Shown here piece after piece: positions 15,958 to 23,883 of a DNA stretch of 33,053 nucleotides. The notes beneath the pieces were generated by a model. It saw nothing but the letters and a program-made list of their open reading frames with translations, ran no database searches and was not told the DNA's origin. Source of the DNA: Bartonella tribocorum. GTDB lineage: Bacteria > Pseudomonadota > Alphaproteobacteria > Rhizobiales > Rhizobiaceae. Position numbers and translations under genes: made by a program. The stretch covers positions 1 to 33,053 of the forward strand of contig NZ_NJPP01000018.1 in assembly GCF_002778015.1 (NCBI RefSeq). The letters run 5' to 3'. The number at the start of each line of letters is the position of its first letter. The first letter of the stretch is position 1.

Positions 15958-16235
15958 TGGAACGCAACCCTTATATGGTGAGAGAGTGCTTGATTGCTTT
16001 GCGCTCTGCCTTTTTGAAGTATGAGGTGAATGGCATTTTTATGAGTGGGCAAGATGTTCGAGAATTGACGGAGTATTTGCGTCGTCTTTCGGGTTATAGC
16101 CACATTTTAGGTCATGAGCTTATGCGGTGTCGTTGGCAATTAAAAGCGGGATGTGTACCTCATCGAGGTGAAGTTGTGCCGTTTCGCCGGTTTCAAGAAA
16201 CACAGGAGGAAATTAAAAATGAATCAACAAATTGA
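15957..16235 (+). CDS. Small early phage protein, unknown
   Basis: This 92-residue protein is coupled to the gene before it by TAATG, with TTTGGAGGA upstream. It contains a helical segment (VRECLIALRSAFLKYE) and a basic middle with RRLSGYSHILGHELMRCRW. The tail VVPFRRFQETQEEIK resembles the endings of other small phage early proteins. No function can be assigned. It overlaps the next gene by 17 bases. Confidence 0.7.
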   Translation: MERNPYMVRECLIALRSAFLKYEVNGIFMSGQDVRELTEYLRRLSGYSHILGHELMRCRWQLKAGCVPHRGEVVPFRRFQETQEEIKNESTN

Positions 16236-16842
16236 GCTTGAAGGTGTGCATTATATGAGAGATGCAAAAGGGGCTTTGGTACCGGTCAATTTGATCCGTC
16301 CTGAGGATTTGCTTGAGGACGAAACAGTGCGTAAGGTTATGGGATATGCGAAGGAATTATCGGCAAGGATTGCGCGTTTTAACAGCCATACGCTTGCGGA
16401 TTTGAGTGCTTTTGATGGCTTGCTTGCGCAGGAATATGGTGTGGAGCGGCGTGGTAAAAAGGGCAATTGTACGTACACCAGTTTTGATGGTTTGCAACGT
16501 ATTAAGGTGCAGGTACAAGAAAGCTTTGATTTTGGTCCGCAATTGCAAATTGCCAAAAGCCTTCTTGATGAATGCTTGAATGAATGGTCTGCGGATGCAC
16601 GCCCTGAAATCCGCGCGATTATTACGCGCGCTTTTAATACGGATAAAGAAGGCAAGGTGAATCGCGGCGAAATCTTTATGCTGTTGCGTTTGGATATTGA
16701 TGATCCCCGCTGGAATGAGGCGATGCGGGCGATCCGTGAAGCCGTTCGTGTGACAACATCTAAAGAATATGTGCGTTTTTATGAGCGTGATACGTTGGAA
16801 AGCCCTTGGCGGGCTGTAACGCTTGATTTGGCGAAGACTTAA
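16219..16842 (+). CDS. DUF3164 family phage protein
   Basis: This 207-residue protein begins at ATG 16219, eight bases after AGGAGGA; longer in-frame starts would lie deep in the preceding gene. The sequence opens with a block reading MRDAKGALVPVNLIRP and continues with a conserved middle (GNCTYTSFDGLQRIKVQVQE, then DFGPQLQIAKSLLDECL) and DKEGKVNRGEIFMLLRLDI. This pattern is typical of the DUF3164 proteins found in Mu-like early regions. Their biochemical role is not known. In Mu-like genomes they often lie near gam and gemA. No gam homologue is seen in this window. Confidence 0.85.
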   Translation: MNQQIELEGVHYMRDAKGALVPVNLIRPEDLLEDETVRKVMGYAKELSARIARFNSHTLADLSAFDGLLAQEYGVERRGKKGNCTYTSFDGLQRIKVQVQESFDFGPQLQIAKSLLDECLNEWSADARPEIRAIITRAFNTDKEGKVNRGEIFMLLRLDIDDPRWNEAMRAIREAVRVTTSKEYVRFYERDTLESPWRAVTLDLAKT

Positions 16843-16866
16843 AAGAGGAGAAATTAAGGGGATACC

Positions 16867-17484
16867 ATGTCTTTAGCGGCTATTCATATGGGCAAACGCG
16901 CGTTAGGTCTTGATGATGAGACCTATCGCGCCCTGCTTTTTCGATTGACGGGCAAACAATCGGCAAAAGATTTGGATTTTTCAGAACAGCGTTTGGTGAT
17001 GCAAGAAATGCGTGCCTATGGGGGTGGGGTCAATGGCAAGCTTTTGAGAGGCAAATATGCCAAAAAGCTTCAAGCCTTATGGATTTCTGGGTGGAATCTT
17101 GGCATCATTCGTGATCGTTGTGATAGGGCATTGCTTGCTTTTGTCAAAAGACAGACAGGGATTGATCATATTCGTTTTTTACGCGATAGCGATGATGCTG
17201 CAAAAGCCATTGAGGCGTTGAAAAGCTGGTTGCAGCGAGAGGGTGGGGTTGACTGGAGAGGAAAAAGCCGCCAAGATTTATGGGGAAGACACCCAAGCAT
17301 TGCCATTTTGTGTGCCCAGTGGAAGCGTTTGCATCAGGGTTGCTTGTTTGATGAGACAGCTTTTCAACAAAGTGTTATGGCGGTGAGTGGTAAAGCTTTT
17401 TGCGAGATGAGTGGGGGCGATTTTATGCGTGTTATGAATGTTTGGGGGCGGAAAATCCGTAAAGGTATTCAAAGCGAGGGGTAG
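16867..17484 (+). CDS. gemA: GemA-like regulator (Mu gp16 family)
   Basis: This 205-residue protein matches the GemA/DUF1018 pattern. Its N-terminus IHMGKRALGLDDETYRALL and FRLTGKQSAKDLDFSEQRLV are characteristic, and the C-terminal region has the LWISGWNLGIIRDRCDRALL helices. In Mu, GemA modulates host gene expression and DNA supercoiling late in the early phase. The start ATG 16867 is preceded by a purine-rich AAGGGG. It directly precedes the activator gene, the expected order in Mu-like phages. Confidence 0.9.
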   Translation: MSLAAIHMGKRALGLDDETYRALLFRLTGKQSAKDLDFSEQRLVMQEMRAYGGGVNGKLLRGKYAKKLQALWISGWNLGIIRDRCDRALLAFVKRQTGIDHIRFLRDSDDAAKAIEALKSWLQREGGVDWRGKSRQDLWGRHPSIAILCAQWKRLHQGCLFDETAFQQSVMAVSGKAFCEMSGGDFMRVMNVWGRKIRKGIQSEG

Positions 17485-17491
17485 GCTAGCC

Positions 17492-17905
17492 ATGGACGAT
17501 GAAGATTATCACCATGTTCCCCTTATATTACGTGAAATCGCTGATGTTGCGGGTATGGAGGCGGCATGGAATATGGTGCGGGCTTTTGGAGGGCGACAAA
17601 TTTATCTCCCTAGGCGTCTTGAGAATGCGGATTGGTTGATTGAAATTGTAGGGTTTGAAGAAGCTGAGCAACTCATTCGCTATTTTTGTTTGAATGGTTC
17701 TGGGGTGCGGCTTCTTATTCCTCTTTGTAGCTATGTATTCCGGCGGCAAAAAATGATAAAAGCCTTGCAAAAAGGCTTGTCTGCGGATGCTGCTGCGGCT
17801 GTTTCTGGTATGCATGTGCGCACAGCCTATCGCTTGAAGAAGAAAATATCTTTGCAAGATCCCCAAGGTTCGTTATTTCCAGAGTTTTATGACTCCATAG
17901 TTTGA
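17492..17905 (+). CDS. mor: Mor-type middle/late transcription activator
   Basis: This 137-residue protein fits the Mor/C activator family: an N-terminal dimerisation part (LILREIADVAGMEAAWNMVR), the FGGRQIYLPRR beta segment, and a C-terminal helix-turn-helix (KGLSADAAAAVSGMHVRTAY, then RLKKK). Mor and C dimers bind palindromic sites upstream of weak promoters and recruit RNA polymerase. ATG 17492 follows GAGGGGTAGG; upstream in-frame codons lie inside gemA. The palindromic blocks at 17987-18008 and 25879-25900 are its probable targets. Only one family member is present in the window, so it may do the work of both Mu Mor and C. Confidence 0.87.
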   Translation: MDDEDYHHVPLILREIADVAGMEAAWNMVRAFGGRQIYLPRRLENADWLIEIVGFEEAEQLIRYFCLNGSGVRLLIPLCSYVFRRQKMIKALQKGLSADAAAAVSGMHVRTAYRLKKKISLQDPQGSLFPEFYDSIV

Positions 17906-17986
17906 ATGATTTTAAGCTTCACCATAGTGTTTAGGGTGTCTTGTGATGCCGTAAAATAGCGTTATGAGACGGGTGATGACCTCAGT

Positions 17987-18008
17987 GACTGACAGTGTCA
18001 GACTTATA
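17987..18008 (+). promoter_or_regulatory. Activator site / late promoter for lysis-packaging operon
   Basis: The block GACTGACAGTGTCAGACTTA plus TA holds a 13-base palindrome, CTGACA-G-TGTCAG (17989-18001). An almost identical block precedes the head operon at 25879. TTTCAT follows 15 bases after the shared GACTTA here and 13 bases after it at the second site. The site lies between the activator gene and the endolysin gene, where an activator-dependent promoter is expected. Confidence 0.7.
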
Positions 18009-18065
18009 TGGGGGTGTGAGATTTCATAAACTGCGCATGGATTTTTATGCATTGAGTGGTTTGTT

Positions 18066-18647
18066 ATGATTTCTATAGATGCCTCTTTTCTTCATCAACT
18101 TGCGCCTAAATTAGCGCATCATGCGCGCCAAGATTTTATTATTGTTGAAATGGCACGCGTTCTGCCTAAAGCTTTATCTTATGGCGGGATAACGACGCAT
18201 TTGCGTATTGCGCATTTTTTAAGCCAATGTGCGCATGAGAGTGATGGCTTTTTTACCCTGCGTGAATATGCCTCAGGGCGCGCTTATGAGGGGCGGCGTG
18301 ATTTAGGCAATATCAATCCTGGTGATGGGGTGCATTTTAAGGGGCGTGGTTTGATCCAGTTGACGGGGCGCAATAATTACCGTCGTTTTACGAAGTTTTG
18401 GTGCTCAGTTGATGAACAAGCGGTTGATTGTGAGGCATTTCCGCAAGTGGTGGAAAAATTTCCTGCAGCCCTTTGGTCGGCTGTTTGGTTTTGGCAGATG
18501 AAAGGCTTGAACAAGCTTGCTGATCGAGATGATTTTGTTGGAATTACCAAGGCGATTAATGGGGGAAGAAATGGACTTGTGCACCGCTTGACCTATTTAA
18601 ACCGCGCCAAAAAGCTTTTGGGGATTGGAGGCGAGGTGGAAGCATGA
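18066..18647 (+). CDS. Endolysin, GH19 chitinase-like
   Basis: This 193-residue protein is a glycoside-hydrolase 19-type peptidoglycan hydrolase that breaks the cell wall at lysis. CAHESDGFFTLREYASG contains two glutamates nine residues apart (E58 and E67), as in loopless GH19 enzymes. The following NPGDGVHFKGRGLIQLTGRN (about 84-103) is the substrate-cleft signature. There is no signal peptide, so release by a holin is needed; the next gene is a candidate. It is the first gene of the activator-driven block. The start ATG 18066 has only a weak ribosome site. Confidence 0.93.
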   Translation: MISIDASFLHQLAPKLAHHARQDFIIVEMARVLPKALSYGGITTHLRIAHFLSQCAHESDGFFTLREYASGRAYEGRRDLGNINPGDGVHFKGRGLIQLTGRNNYRRFTKFWCSVDEQAVDCEAFPQVVEKFPAALWSAVWFWQMKGLNKLADRDDFVGITKAINGGRNGLVHRLTYLNRAKKLLGIGGEVEA

Positions 18648-18931
18648 AACCCTCTTATCGTGGTTCGAAACGTTATTTATGGTGGTCCTTTTGGTTTGCT
18701 TGGGGGGTTATTTTTTTGCTCGTTTCTGGTGGCTTGTGGGGAGCACCGCATATTGTTGATATGGCAGCGATTTCTATTCCTTCGATGGTGGCGATTATCG
18801 TTGGGAATTTGGGCGTGCATCGTGGTTTTGGTTCGTTGGATTTTTCCAATAGGAAACATTCCCATAAGCGGCATAGCAGCGTCTATGATGAGGTGGAGAT
18901 AACGGGGTGGGGTGATAAGCGCCATGTTTAG
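18644..18931 (+). CDS. Two-TM phage membrane protein, likely holin
   Basis: This 95-residue protein has two hydrophobic segments (about 11-31, WWSFWFAWGVIFLLVSGGLW, and about 38-58, DMAAISIPSMVAIIVGNLGV) and a charged C-terminal tail rich in His, Lys and Arg. Size, topology and position between endolysin and spanins fit a class II holin. A specific holin family is not recognised, so the function rests on context. It overlaps the endolysin stop by ATGA and the spanin gene by a few bases. Confidence 0.7.
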   Translation: MKPSYRGSKRYLWWSFWFAWGVIFLLVSGGLWGAPHIVDMAAISIPSMVAIIVGNLGVHRGFGSLDFSNRKHSHKRHSSVYDEVEITGWGDKRHV

Positions 18932-19265
18932 CCCACTTTCAAAACTGTCTTTGGGTTTGCTTTTTTGGGGCGGTGTGATGTTTGCGGCTTTTGGCTTTAT
19001 GAGAGCGCAAGTTTTAAAGGCGGAAAAGGCGCGTGATGCCTATTGGCGCTTGGAGATTGCCAAGGTTTCTTTACAAGCACGGCTTGAACAAGAGAGGCAA
19101 AGAGAGGCTGCGCAAAGAGCAGAGCATCAAGCACAAGCGGTGATTTCTAGTTTGGAACAACAGCTTACAAAAATGGAGGAGGTCAATGCAGTTTTGCCAA
19201 CTGTTCCTAGCGGTTGTCTTGGGCTTGAGCGTGTGCGCTTGCTCAACAGCCAAGCTAAGGGATAG
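18924..19265 (+). CDS. Inner-membrane spanin, Rz-like
   Basis: This protein of about 113 residues has one N-terminal membrane segment (LSLGLLFWGGVMFAAFGF) followed by a long charged coiled coil (AKVSLQARLEQERQREAAQR and on). That is the layout of an Rz-type i-spanin, which with an outer-membrane lipoprotein fuses the two membranes at lysis. ATG 18924 is preferred; in-frame GTG 18912 is possible. The o-spanin gene starts inside it at 19186 in another frame, the typical Rz/Rz1 architecture. Confidence 0.8.
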   Translation: MFSPLSKLSLGLLFWGGVMFAAFGFMRAQVLKAEKARDAYWRLEIAKVSLQARLEQERQREAAQRAEHQAQAVISSLEQQLTKMEEVNAVLPTVPSGCLGLERVRLLNSQAKG

Positions 19266-19470
19266 CTTTTCTTATTCGTTTTTATCATCTGAATTGCCGC
19301 CTGTTGTTCGCGTGGCGTGTAAGCGACCTTCTTTGTTGCCGGAGCGTGCTTTGAACGCGCGCGAAGTGGTGCATTATTGGGGGCGTGATCGTGCTGCTTT
19401 ATTAGTCTGCGAACAGCGCAGAAAAGCTGCGGTTAAAGCAGTTTTAATGAGATCAAGGAGGGGGGCGTGA
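19186..19470 (+). CDS. Outer-membrane lipoprotein spanin, Rz1-like
   Basis: This 94-residue protein starts inside the Rz-like gene in another frame, behind a strong GGAGGAGGT at 19175-19183. Its N-terminus is a lipoprotein signal (FCQLFLAVVLGLSVCAC) with a lipobox V-C-A-C, so Cys19 would be lipidated. The mature part contains a Pro-containing segment (SSELPPVVRVACKRPSLLPE) as in Rz1-type o-spanins, although it is longer than lambda Rz1. Its stop overlaps the next start. The pair is a partly nested spanin set. Confidence 0.8.
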   Translation: MQFCQLFLAVVLGLSVCACSTAKLRDSFSYSFLSSELPPVVRVACKRPSLLPERALNAREVVHYWGRDRAALLVCEQRRKAAVKAVLMRSRRGA

Positions 19471-19781
19471 ATTTAGATATTAGTGTGGCCAATGGTTGGT
19501 TGTCTTTGTTGTTATCCATTGTGGCCATTTGCGGGGTTTTAAAAGCTTATTTTTCTTCTGGTGCGCGGGAAATGTTGAAAGACATCACGGTGCTTAAAGA
19601 GCGTGTGCAAAAGTTAGAGACGGAAATGGATTTTTTGCCTGATCGTGATGCGCTGCAGAGGTTGGAAGTGAATATGGAGAAATTGAATGGTCGCCTCAAT
19701 ACGCTTTCTGCGCAATTACAACCGGTGGCAGCCATTGGTGAGCGCTTACAAGAATTTTTACTGGAGAATGCCAAGAAATGA
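19467..19781 (+). CDS. DUF2730 family phage protein (Mu gp25-like)
   Basis: This 104-residue protein starts with GTG 19467 behind AAGGAGGGGG. It has an N-terminal hydrophobic segment (WLSLLLSIVAICGVLKAYF) and a coiled-coil body (VLKERVQKLETEMDFLPDRD, then VNMEKLNGRLNTL), the layout of DUF2730 proteins next to the spanin genes in Mu-like phages. Its function is not established. It is translationally coupled on both sides. Confidence 0.8.
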   Translation: MNLDISVANGWLSLLLSIVAICGVLKAYFSSGAREMLKDITVLKERVQKLETEMDFLPDRDALQRLEVNMEKLNGRLNTLSAQLQPVAAIGERLQEFLLENAKK

Positions 19782-20134
19782 AAGCAGATATGGATAAAAT
19801 CATCCGTGAAGAAGCGCGGTTGATTATTTTAAAAGGGCTTGCTTGTGAGCGTAGCGAAACCTTATCGAGTGCGATGATTGAGCGGCTTTTATACAGTTAC
19901 GGCATTAGGCGTGATGGTGATTTTGTCCGCAATGAACTGGCTTTTATGGAAGATCAAGGGGCTGTGACATTAAAATGTGTGGGTTCTGTTTTGCTTGCGG
20001 CTTTAACGGAACGGGGGGCGCGTCATTTAGACCGGAGCTTTTCGATTGAGGGGATTAAGCGGCCTAAACGTTTATCAATAAGAGATGAGGTAAAAGATGC
20101 GCAAGGTCGGGCGTGGCCGCTTAACGGCGATTGA
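19778..20134 (+). CDS. Mu gp26-like protein, winged-helix type
   Basis: This 118-residue protein (RLIILKGLACERSETLSSAM, then IRRDGDFVRNELAFMEDQGA) reads like a small winged-helix domain. Proteins of this size and order precede the terminase genes in Mu-like phages (Mu gp26 position). It may take part in DNA packaging or regulation, which is inference from location. Its last 38 bases overlap the next gene. Confidence 0.75.
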   Translation: MKADMDKIIREEARLIILKGLACERSETLSSAMIERLLYSYGIRRDGDFVRNELAFMEDQGAVTLKCVGSVLLAALTERGARHLDRSFSIEGIKRPKRLSIRDEVKDAQGRAWPLNGD

Positions 20135-20678
20135 TTTATTGCCGCAAGCTTGTGATCAAATTATTGCAGAGGCGGCTGAGGCTTTAAATGGGCGTGAAAA
20201 GACGCAAATGGCTATTTATGGCGAGTTTAAAGCGGCTTTGAAGGCTTTACAAAAAGAAATGGGTCTCAACTTTTCTATACCCTCCTTTTCGAGTTTTAAT
20301 CGTTATTCTTTGCGTTTGGCTGTGATGTCAAGGCGCTTGGAGCAAACCCGTGAAATAGCCGCAAGCCTTTCGCAGCGTTTTGATGCGAAGGCTTCTGATA
20401 ATATTACTTTGTTGACAGCCGCCGCGATTAAAGAGCTGATTTTTTCGACGTTAAGCAGTGGAAAAAGCCTTTCACCAAAGGCAGCCCAAGAATTGGCTAA
20501 TGCGCTTAAAGGGGTTTTGGCGGCTGAACATTTGTCGACCACCAGACGGCAAAGATTAGAAAAGGATTTTACCCAAAAAGCAAGTAAAGCGGTTGACGCA
20601 GCAGCAGCAGCGGCGGGGCTTTCAGAAGAAACAGCGCGGGCTATTCGTGCGCAAGTGTTGGGGGTAAAACATGGCTGA
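20097..20678 (+). CDS. Small terminase-like protein, DUF3486 (Mu gp27)
   Basis: This 193-residue protein fits the DUF3486/Mu gp27 group, which takes the small-terminase place before gp28. The start RKVGRGRLTAIDLLP is typical, followed by an SIPSFSSFNRYSLRL helix region and an alanine-rich C-terminal part (SKAVDAAAAAAGLSEETARA). It would recognise phage ends for headful packaging. ATG 20097 overlaps the gene before it; the 3' end overlaps the large terminase by eight bases. Confidence 0.87.
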   Translation: MRKVGRGRLTAIDLLPQACDQIIAEAAEALNGREKTQMAIYGEFKAALKALQKEMGLNFSIPSFSSFNRYSLRLAVMSRRLEQTREIAASLSQRFDAKASDNITLLTAAAIKELIFSTLSSGKSLSPKAAQELANALKGVLAAEHLSTTRRQRLEKDFTQKASKAVDAAAAAAGLSEETARAIRAQVLGVKHG

Positions 20679-22293
20679 AAGGCAGATGGGTGGAAGCCCT
20701 GCTGTTGAAGATCAGGCACATTTTGACATTTGGCAGAGGAGTACTTTTCCCAAAGAGAGTGATCCCTTAGCGGAAGGGGTTTTGATGGCGCATCAACGGG
20801 CATGGATTGAGGATAAGTCTGCGTTAAAATTGGTGGAAAAGGGGCGGCGGACCGGCATTACTTTTGCAGAAGCTTTGGATGATACACTGATTGCGGCAGC
20901 GAGCGTTAAGGCTGGGGGTGATAATGTTTTTTATATTGGTGATACCAAAGACAAGGGGCGGGAATTTATTGGCTATGTGAGCAATTTTGCTTCGGCAATT
21001 ACAAGCCACAGTGGTGATGTAGAGGAATTTTTATTCTCAGATCAAAGGGCTGATGGTTCCACGAAATATATCTCTGCGTATCGGGTGCGCTTTGCTTCTG
21101 GGTTTCGTATTGAAGCGCTCTCAAGCCGCCCTGAAAATATTCGCGGACTACAGGGCATTGTGGTGATTGATGAGGCGGCGTTTCATCAAGATGTGCGTGC
21201 TGTTTTGGATGCGGTGAATGCTTTGCTCATTTGGGGGGGCAAAATCCGTGTGATCTCCACCCATAATGGTGTGCTTAATCCTTTCAATGAACTGATCCGT
21301 GAGGCAAAAGCAGGCAAGGTTCCTTTTTCTCTGCATTGTTACCCTTTTAGCACAGCGGTTAAAAATGGTTTGTTTAAACGGGTTTGTGCCATGAAGGGGG
21401 CGGTGTGGAGTAGGGGAGCAGAACAACAATGGGAAGAGCAAATCCGTGCTTCTTATGGGGTGCGTTTGGCTGCGATGCGCCAAGAGTTAGATGCCATACC
21501 GGCGGATCAAGAAGGGGCGGCTTTAACGCGTTTGCAGATTGAAAATTGTTGTGCGAAAGATATTGCGGTGTTGCGTTTTGCTTGTGTGGATGATTTTAAA
21601 AATCAATCGGATGATCAACGAAGTATTGCTGCTTTTTCTTGGTGTGAGAAGCATATCAAGCCTTTGCATGCTAGGCTTGATCGGCGGCGCCAACATGTTT
21701 TTGGTGTTGATTTTGCTAGGTCTGGTGATGCTACCTCCATTGTGGTGATGGAAGTGGGACAAGATTTGGTGCGCCGTGTGCGGTTTATGGTGGAATTGCG
21801 CAATATGCCGTTTGATCAACAAAGAGAGATTTTATTTTATGTTGTGGGTGGACTGCCACGTTTGTTGGGGGGTGCGTTAGATGCGCGGGGCAATGGGGCT
21901 TATTTAGCGGAAAAAGCAGCACAGCGTTATGGGGGTCTTGTCAAGGAAGTTCCCTTGTCACAAAGTTGGTATGGCAAGGAAATGCCGGCTTATTTAGAAG
22001 CCTTTGGGGATGGGACGATTGTTTTGCCGCGCGATAGCGATATTGTTGCGGATCATCAAGCCCTTGCTTATGTCAATGGCATTGTCAAAATTCCAGACAA
22101 TCATCGCTTTAAAGGTAGTGACGGTTTTATGCGCCATGGGGATAGCGCTATTGCTTGTGCTTTGGCTTATTTTGCCAGCCGGCAGACACCGGAAATTTAT
22201 GAGTATACGCCTGTAAGAGAGGCTTATGGCTTTGATGAAAACCCGTTTTTTTCAAACGCTTTTTTTTCAACGATGCGATCAAAGATTTATTGA
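20671..22293 (+). CDS. Large terminase subunit (Mu gp28 TerL)
   Basis: This 540-residue packaging motor has an N-terminal ATPase with a deviant Walker A (EKGRRTGITFA, 56-66), Walker B with catalytic Glu (IVVIDEAAF, 163-171) and the coupling motif STHNG (196-200). The C-terminal RNase H-like nuclease starts at about 345 (VFGVDFARSGDATSIVV, first catalytic Asp near 348) and continues with GALDARGNGAYLAEKAA near 400. Length and order agree with Mu gp28. All main catalytic residues appear intact. Confidence 0.93.
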   Translation: MAERQMGGSPAVEDQAHFDIWQRSTFPKESDPLAEGVLMAHQRAWIEDKSALKLVEKGRRTGITFAEALDDTLIAAASVKAGGDNVFYIGDTKDKGREFIGYVSNFASAITSHSGDVEEFLFSDQRADGSTKYISAYRVRFASGFRIEALSSRPENIRGLQGIVVIDEAAFHQDVRAVLDAVNALLIWGGKIRVISTHNGVLNPFNELIREAKAGKVPFSLHCYPFSTAVKNGLFKRVCAMKGAVWSRGAEQQWEEQIRASYGVRLAAMRQELDAIPADQEGAALTRLQIENCCAKDIAVLRFACVDDFKNQSDDQRSIAAFSWCEKHIKPLHARLDRRRQHVFGVDFARSGDATSIVVMEVGQDLVRRVRFMVELRNMPFDQQREILFYVVGGLPRLLGGALDARGNGAYLAEKAAQRYGGLVKEVPLSQSWYGKEMPAYLEAFGDGTIVLPRDSDIVADHQALAYVNGIVKIPDNHRFKGSDGFMRHGDSAIACALAYFASRQTPEIYEYTPVREAYGFDENPFFSNAFFSTMRSKIY

Positions 22294-22305
22294 GGGAATT
22301 GTGAG

Positions 22306-23883
22306 ATGGTACAACTTTTAGACCAATGGGGCAGGGCTCTCAAGATAAAGGGATTGGAACGGGAAGTCGCAAGCCCTACCGTTGGGGGTGTTCGTGATGT
22401 GTGGTCACAAACTGTTGTGAGTGGTTTGACGCCTGCGCAACTTGCTGATATTTTGCAGCAGGCAGCAAGGGGGGATCCAGAACAGTTTTTTCAACTGGCT
22501 GATGATATGGAAGAGCGCGATTTGCATTATCGTGCTGTGCTTGGCATGCGTAAAAATGCCTTAACAGGAGTGGAGCCTGGGGTGATTGCCGCAAGCAACA
22601 GTGCACAGGACAAAAAGATAGCGGATGCGGTGCGGGAAGTGATCAGTGCGCCTACCTTTGTTGATGATTATGTGGCGGATTTATTAGATGCTTTGGGAAA
22701 AGGCTATGCGGTTGTTGAAACTTTGTGGGACAAGAGTGCCAAGGAATGGTGGCCGGTTGCTTGGAAATGGCGTGACCAGCGGTTTTTTCAATTGGATCGG
22801 CGGGATGGCTTTCATTTGCGTTTAAAAGAAGAGGGGTCTTTGCATGGAAGTGAATTGCCTGCTTATAAATTTTCTATTCACAGACCCAAGCTTAAAAGCG
22901 GTTTGCCTATTCGTTCTGGACTTGCACGTCTTGCGGCTTGGGCCTTTCTCTTTAAGTCTTATACCTTAAAAGATTGGATGGCATTCTTAGAAGTTTATGG
23001 CATGCCTTTGCGTGTTGGTAAATATGGGGCAAGCTCTTCTCATGAGGAGCGGCGGGTTCTTATTCAAGCGGTGCGTGATTTATCCAGTGATGCAGCAGCG
23101 ATTATTCCCAAAGAGATGGAGATTGAGTTTATTGAAGCCGCAGGGGGCAGTGGCAATGCGGTTTTTGCTGCGAAGGCTGAATATTTAGATCGGCAGATTT
23201 CGAAAGGGGTATTGGGGCAAACCATGACGACGGATGATGGTTCGTCTTTTTCGCAAGCGCGCATTCATGAAAATGTACGCCATGATATTGCAAGAGCCGA
23301 TGCACGCCAATTAGCCTTGACAGCTAATCGTGATTTGATTGTGCCTTTTGTTGAGATTAATTTTGGACCCCAAGAGCGCGCGCCCCTTGTCTATTGGCCG
23401 ATTTCAGAAAATGAAGATATTAAAGCCATCAGTGATGCTTTGGAAAAACTTGTTCCCTTGGGGTTGCATGTGGGGGCGCAAGAAGTGCGCAATAAGATTG
23501 GCTTTTCGCAACCCAAAAAGGGAGAGGATGTTTTAAAGGCTCCTTTTCTTACAGCTGATGATGCTGGGCAACAAAAGGCTCATGTTTGTTCTGATTGCGG
23601 GGGTGTTGTTGATATTTCTGTGACAAGAAAGCAGGGTAAAGGAGAGCAGGGTGGGAAACATCACGACGAATTGGACCGGCTTTCTGCAGAAGCTTTAAGC
23701 GACTGGGAAGAGGATTTAGAACCCCTTTTAGAGCCTTTTAAAAAGCTTGTGAGAGAGGCTCAAAGTTATGAGGATATCCTTAAAGGCTTAGATGAATTAT
23801 TGGGAGAGATGGATCATCATGCCTTAGCAGCGCGCTTGGCAAAAGTACAAATGATTGCACGTGGGCTTGGGTATCATGGATGA
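22306..23883 (+). CDS. Portal protein, DUF935 (Mu gp29)
   Basis: This 525-residue portal forms the dodecameric DNA gate at the capsid vertex. The N-terminal DDMEERDLHYRAVLGMRKNA and the middle KDWMAFLEVYGMPLRVGKYG are hallmarks of the Mu-like portal family. A short CSDCGG pair at about 428-433 lies in the C-terminal third, followed by a charged lysine- and glycine-rich stretch; a single CxxC pair is not enough for a complete zinc site. It overlaps the next gene by eight bases. Confidence 0.93.
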   Translation: MVQLLDQWGRALKIKGLEREVASPTVGGVRDVWSQTVVSGLTPAQLADILQQAARGDPEQFFQLADDMEERDLHYRAVLGMRKNALTGVEPGVIAASNSAQDKKIADAVREVISAPTFVDDYVADLLDALGKGYAVVETLWDKSAKEWWPVAWKWRDQRFFQLDRRDGFHLRLKEEGSLHGSELPAYKFSIHRPKLKSGLPIRSGLARLAAWAFLFKSYTLKDWMAFLEVYGMPLRVGKYGASSSHEERRVLIQAVRDLSSDAAAIIPKEMEIEFIEAAGGSGNAVFAAKAEYLDRQISKGVLGQTMTTDDGSSFSQARIHENVRHDIARADARQLALTANRDLIVPFVEINFGPQERAPLVYWPISENEDIKAISDALEKLVPLGLHVGAQEVRNKIGFSQPKKGEDVLKAPFLTADDAGQQKAHVCSDCGGVVDISVTRKQGKGEQGGKHHDELDRLSAEALSDWEEDLEPLLEPFKKLVREAQSYEDILKGLDELLGEMDHHALAARLAKVQMIARGLGYHG

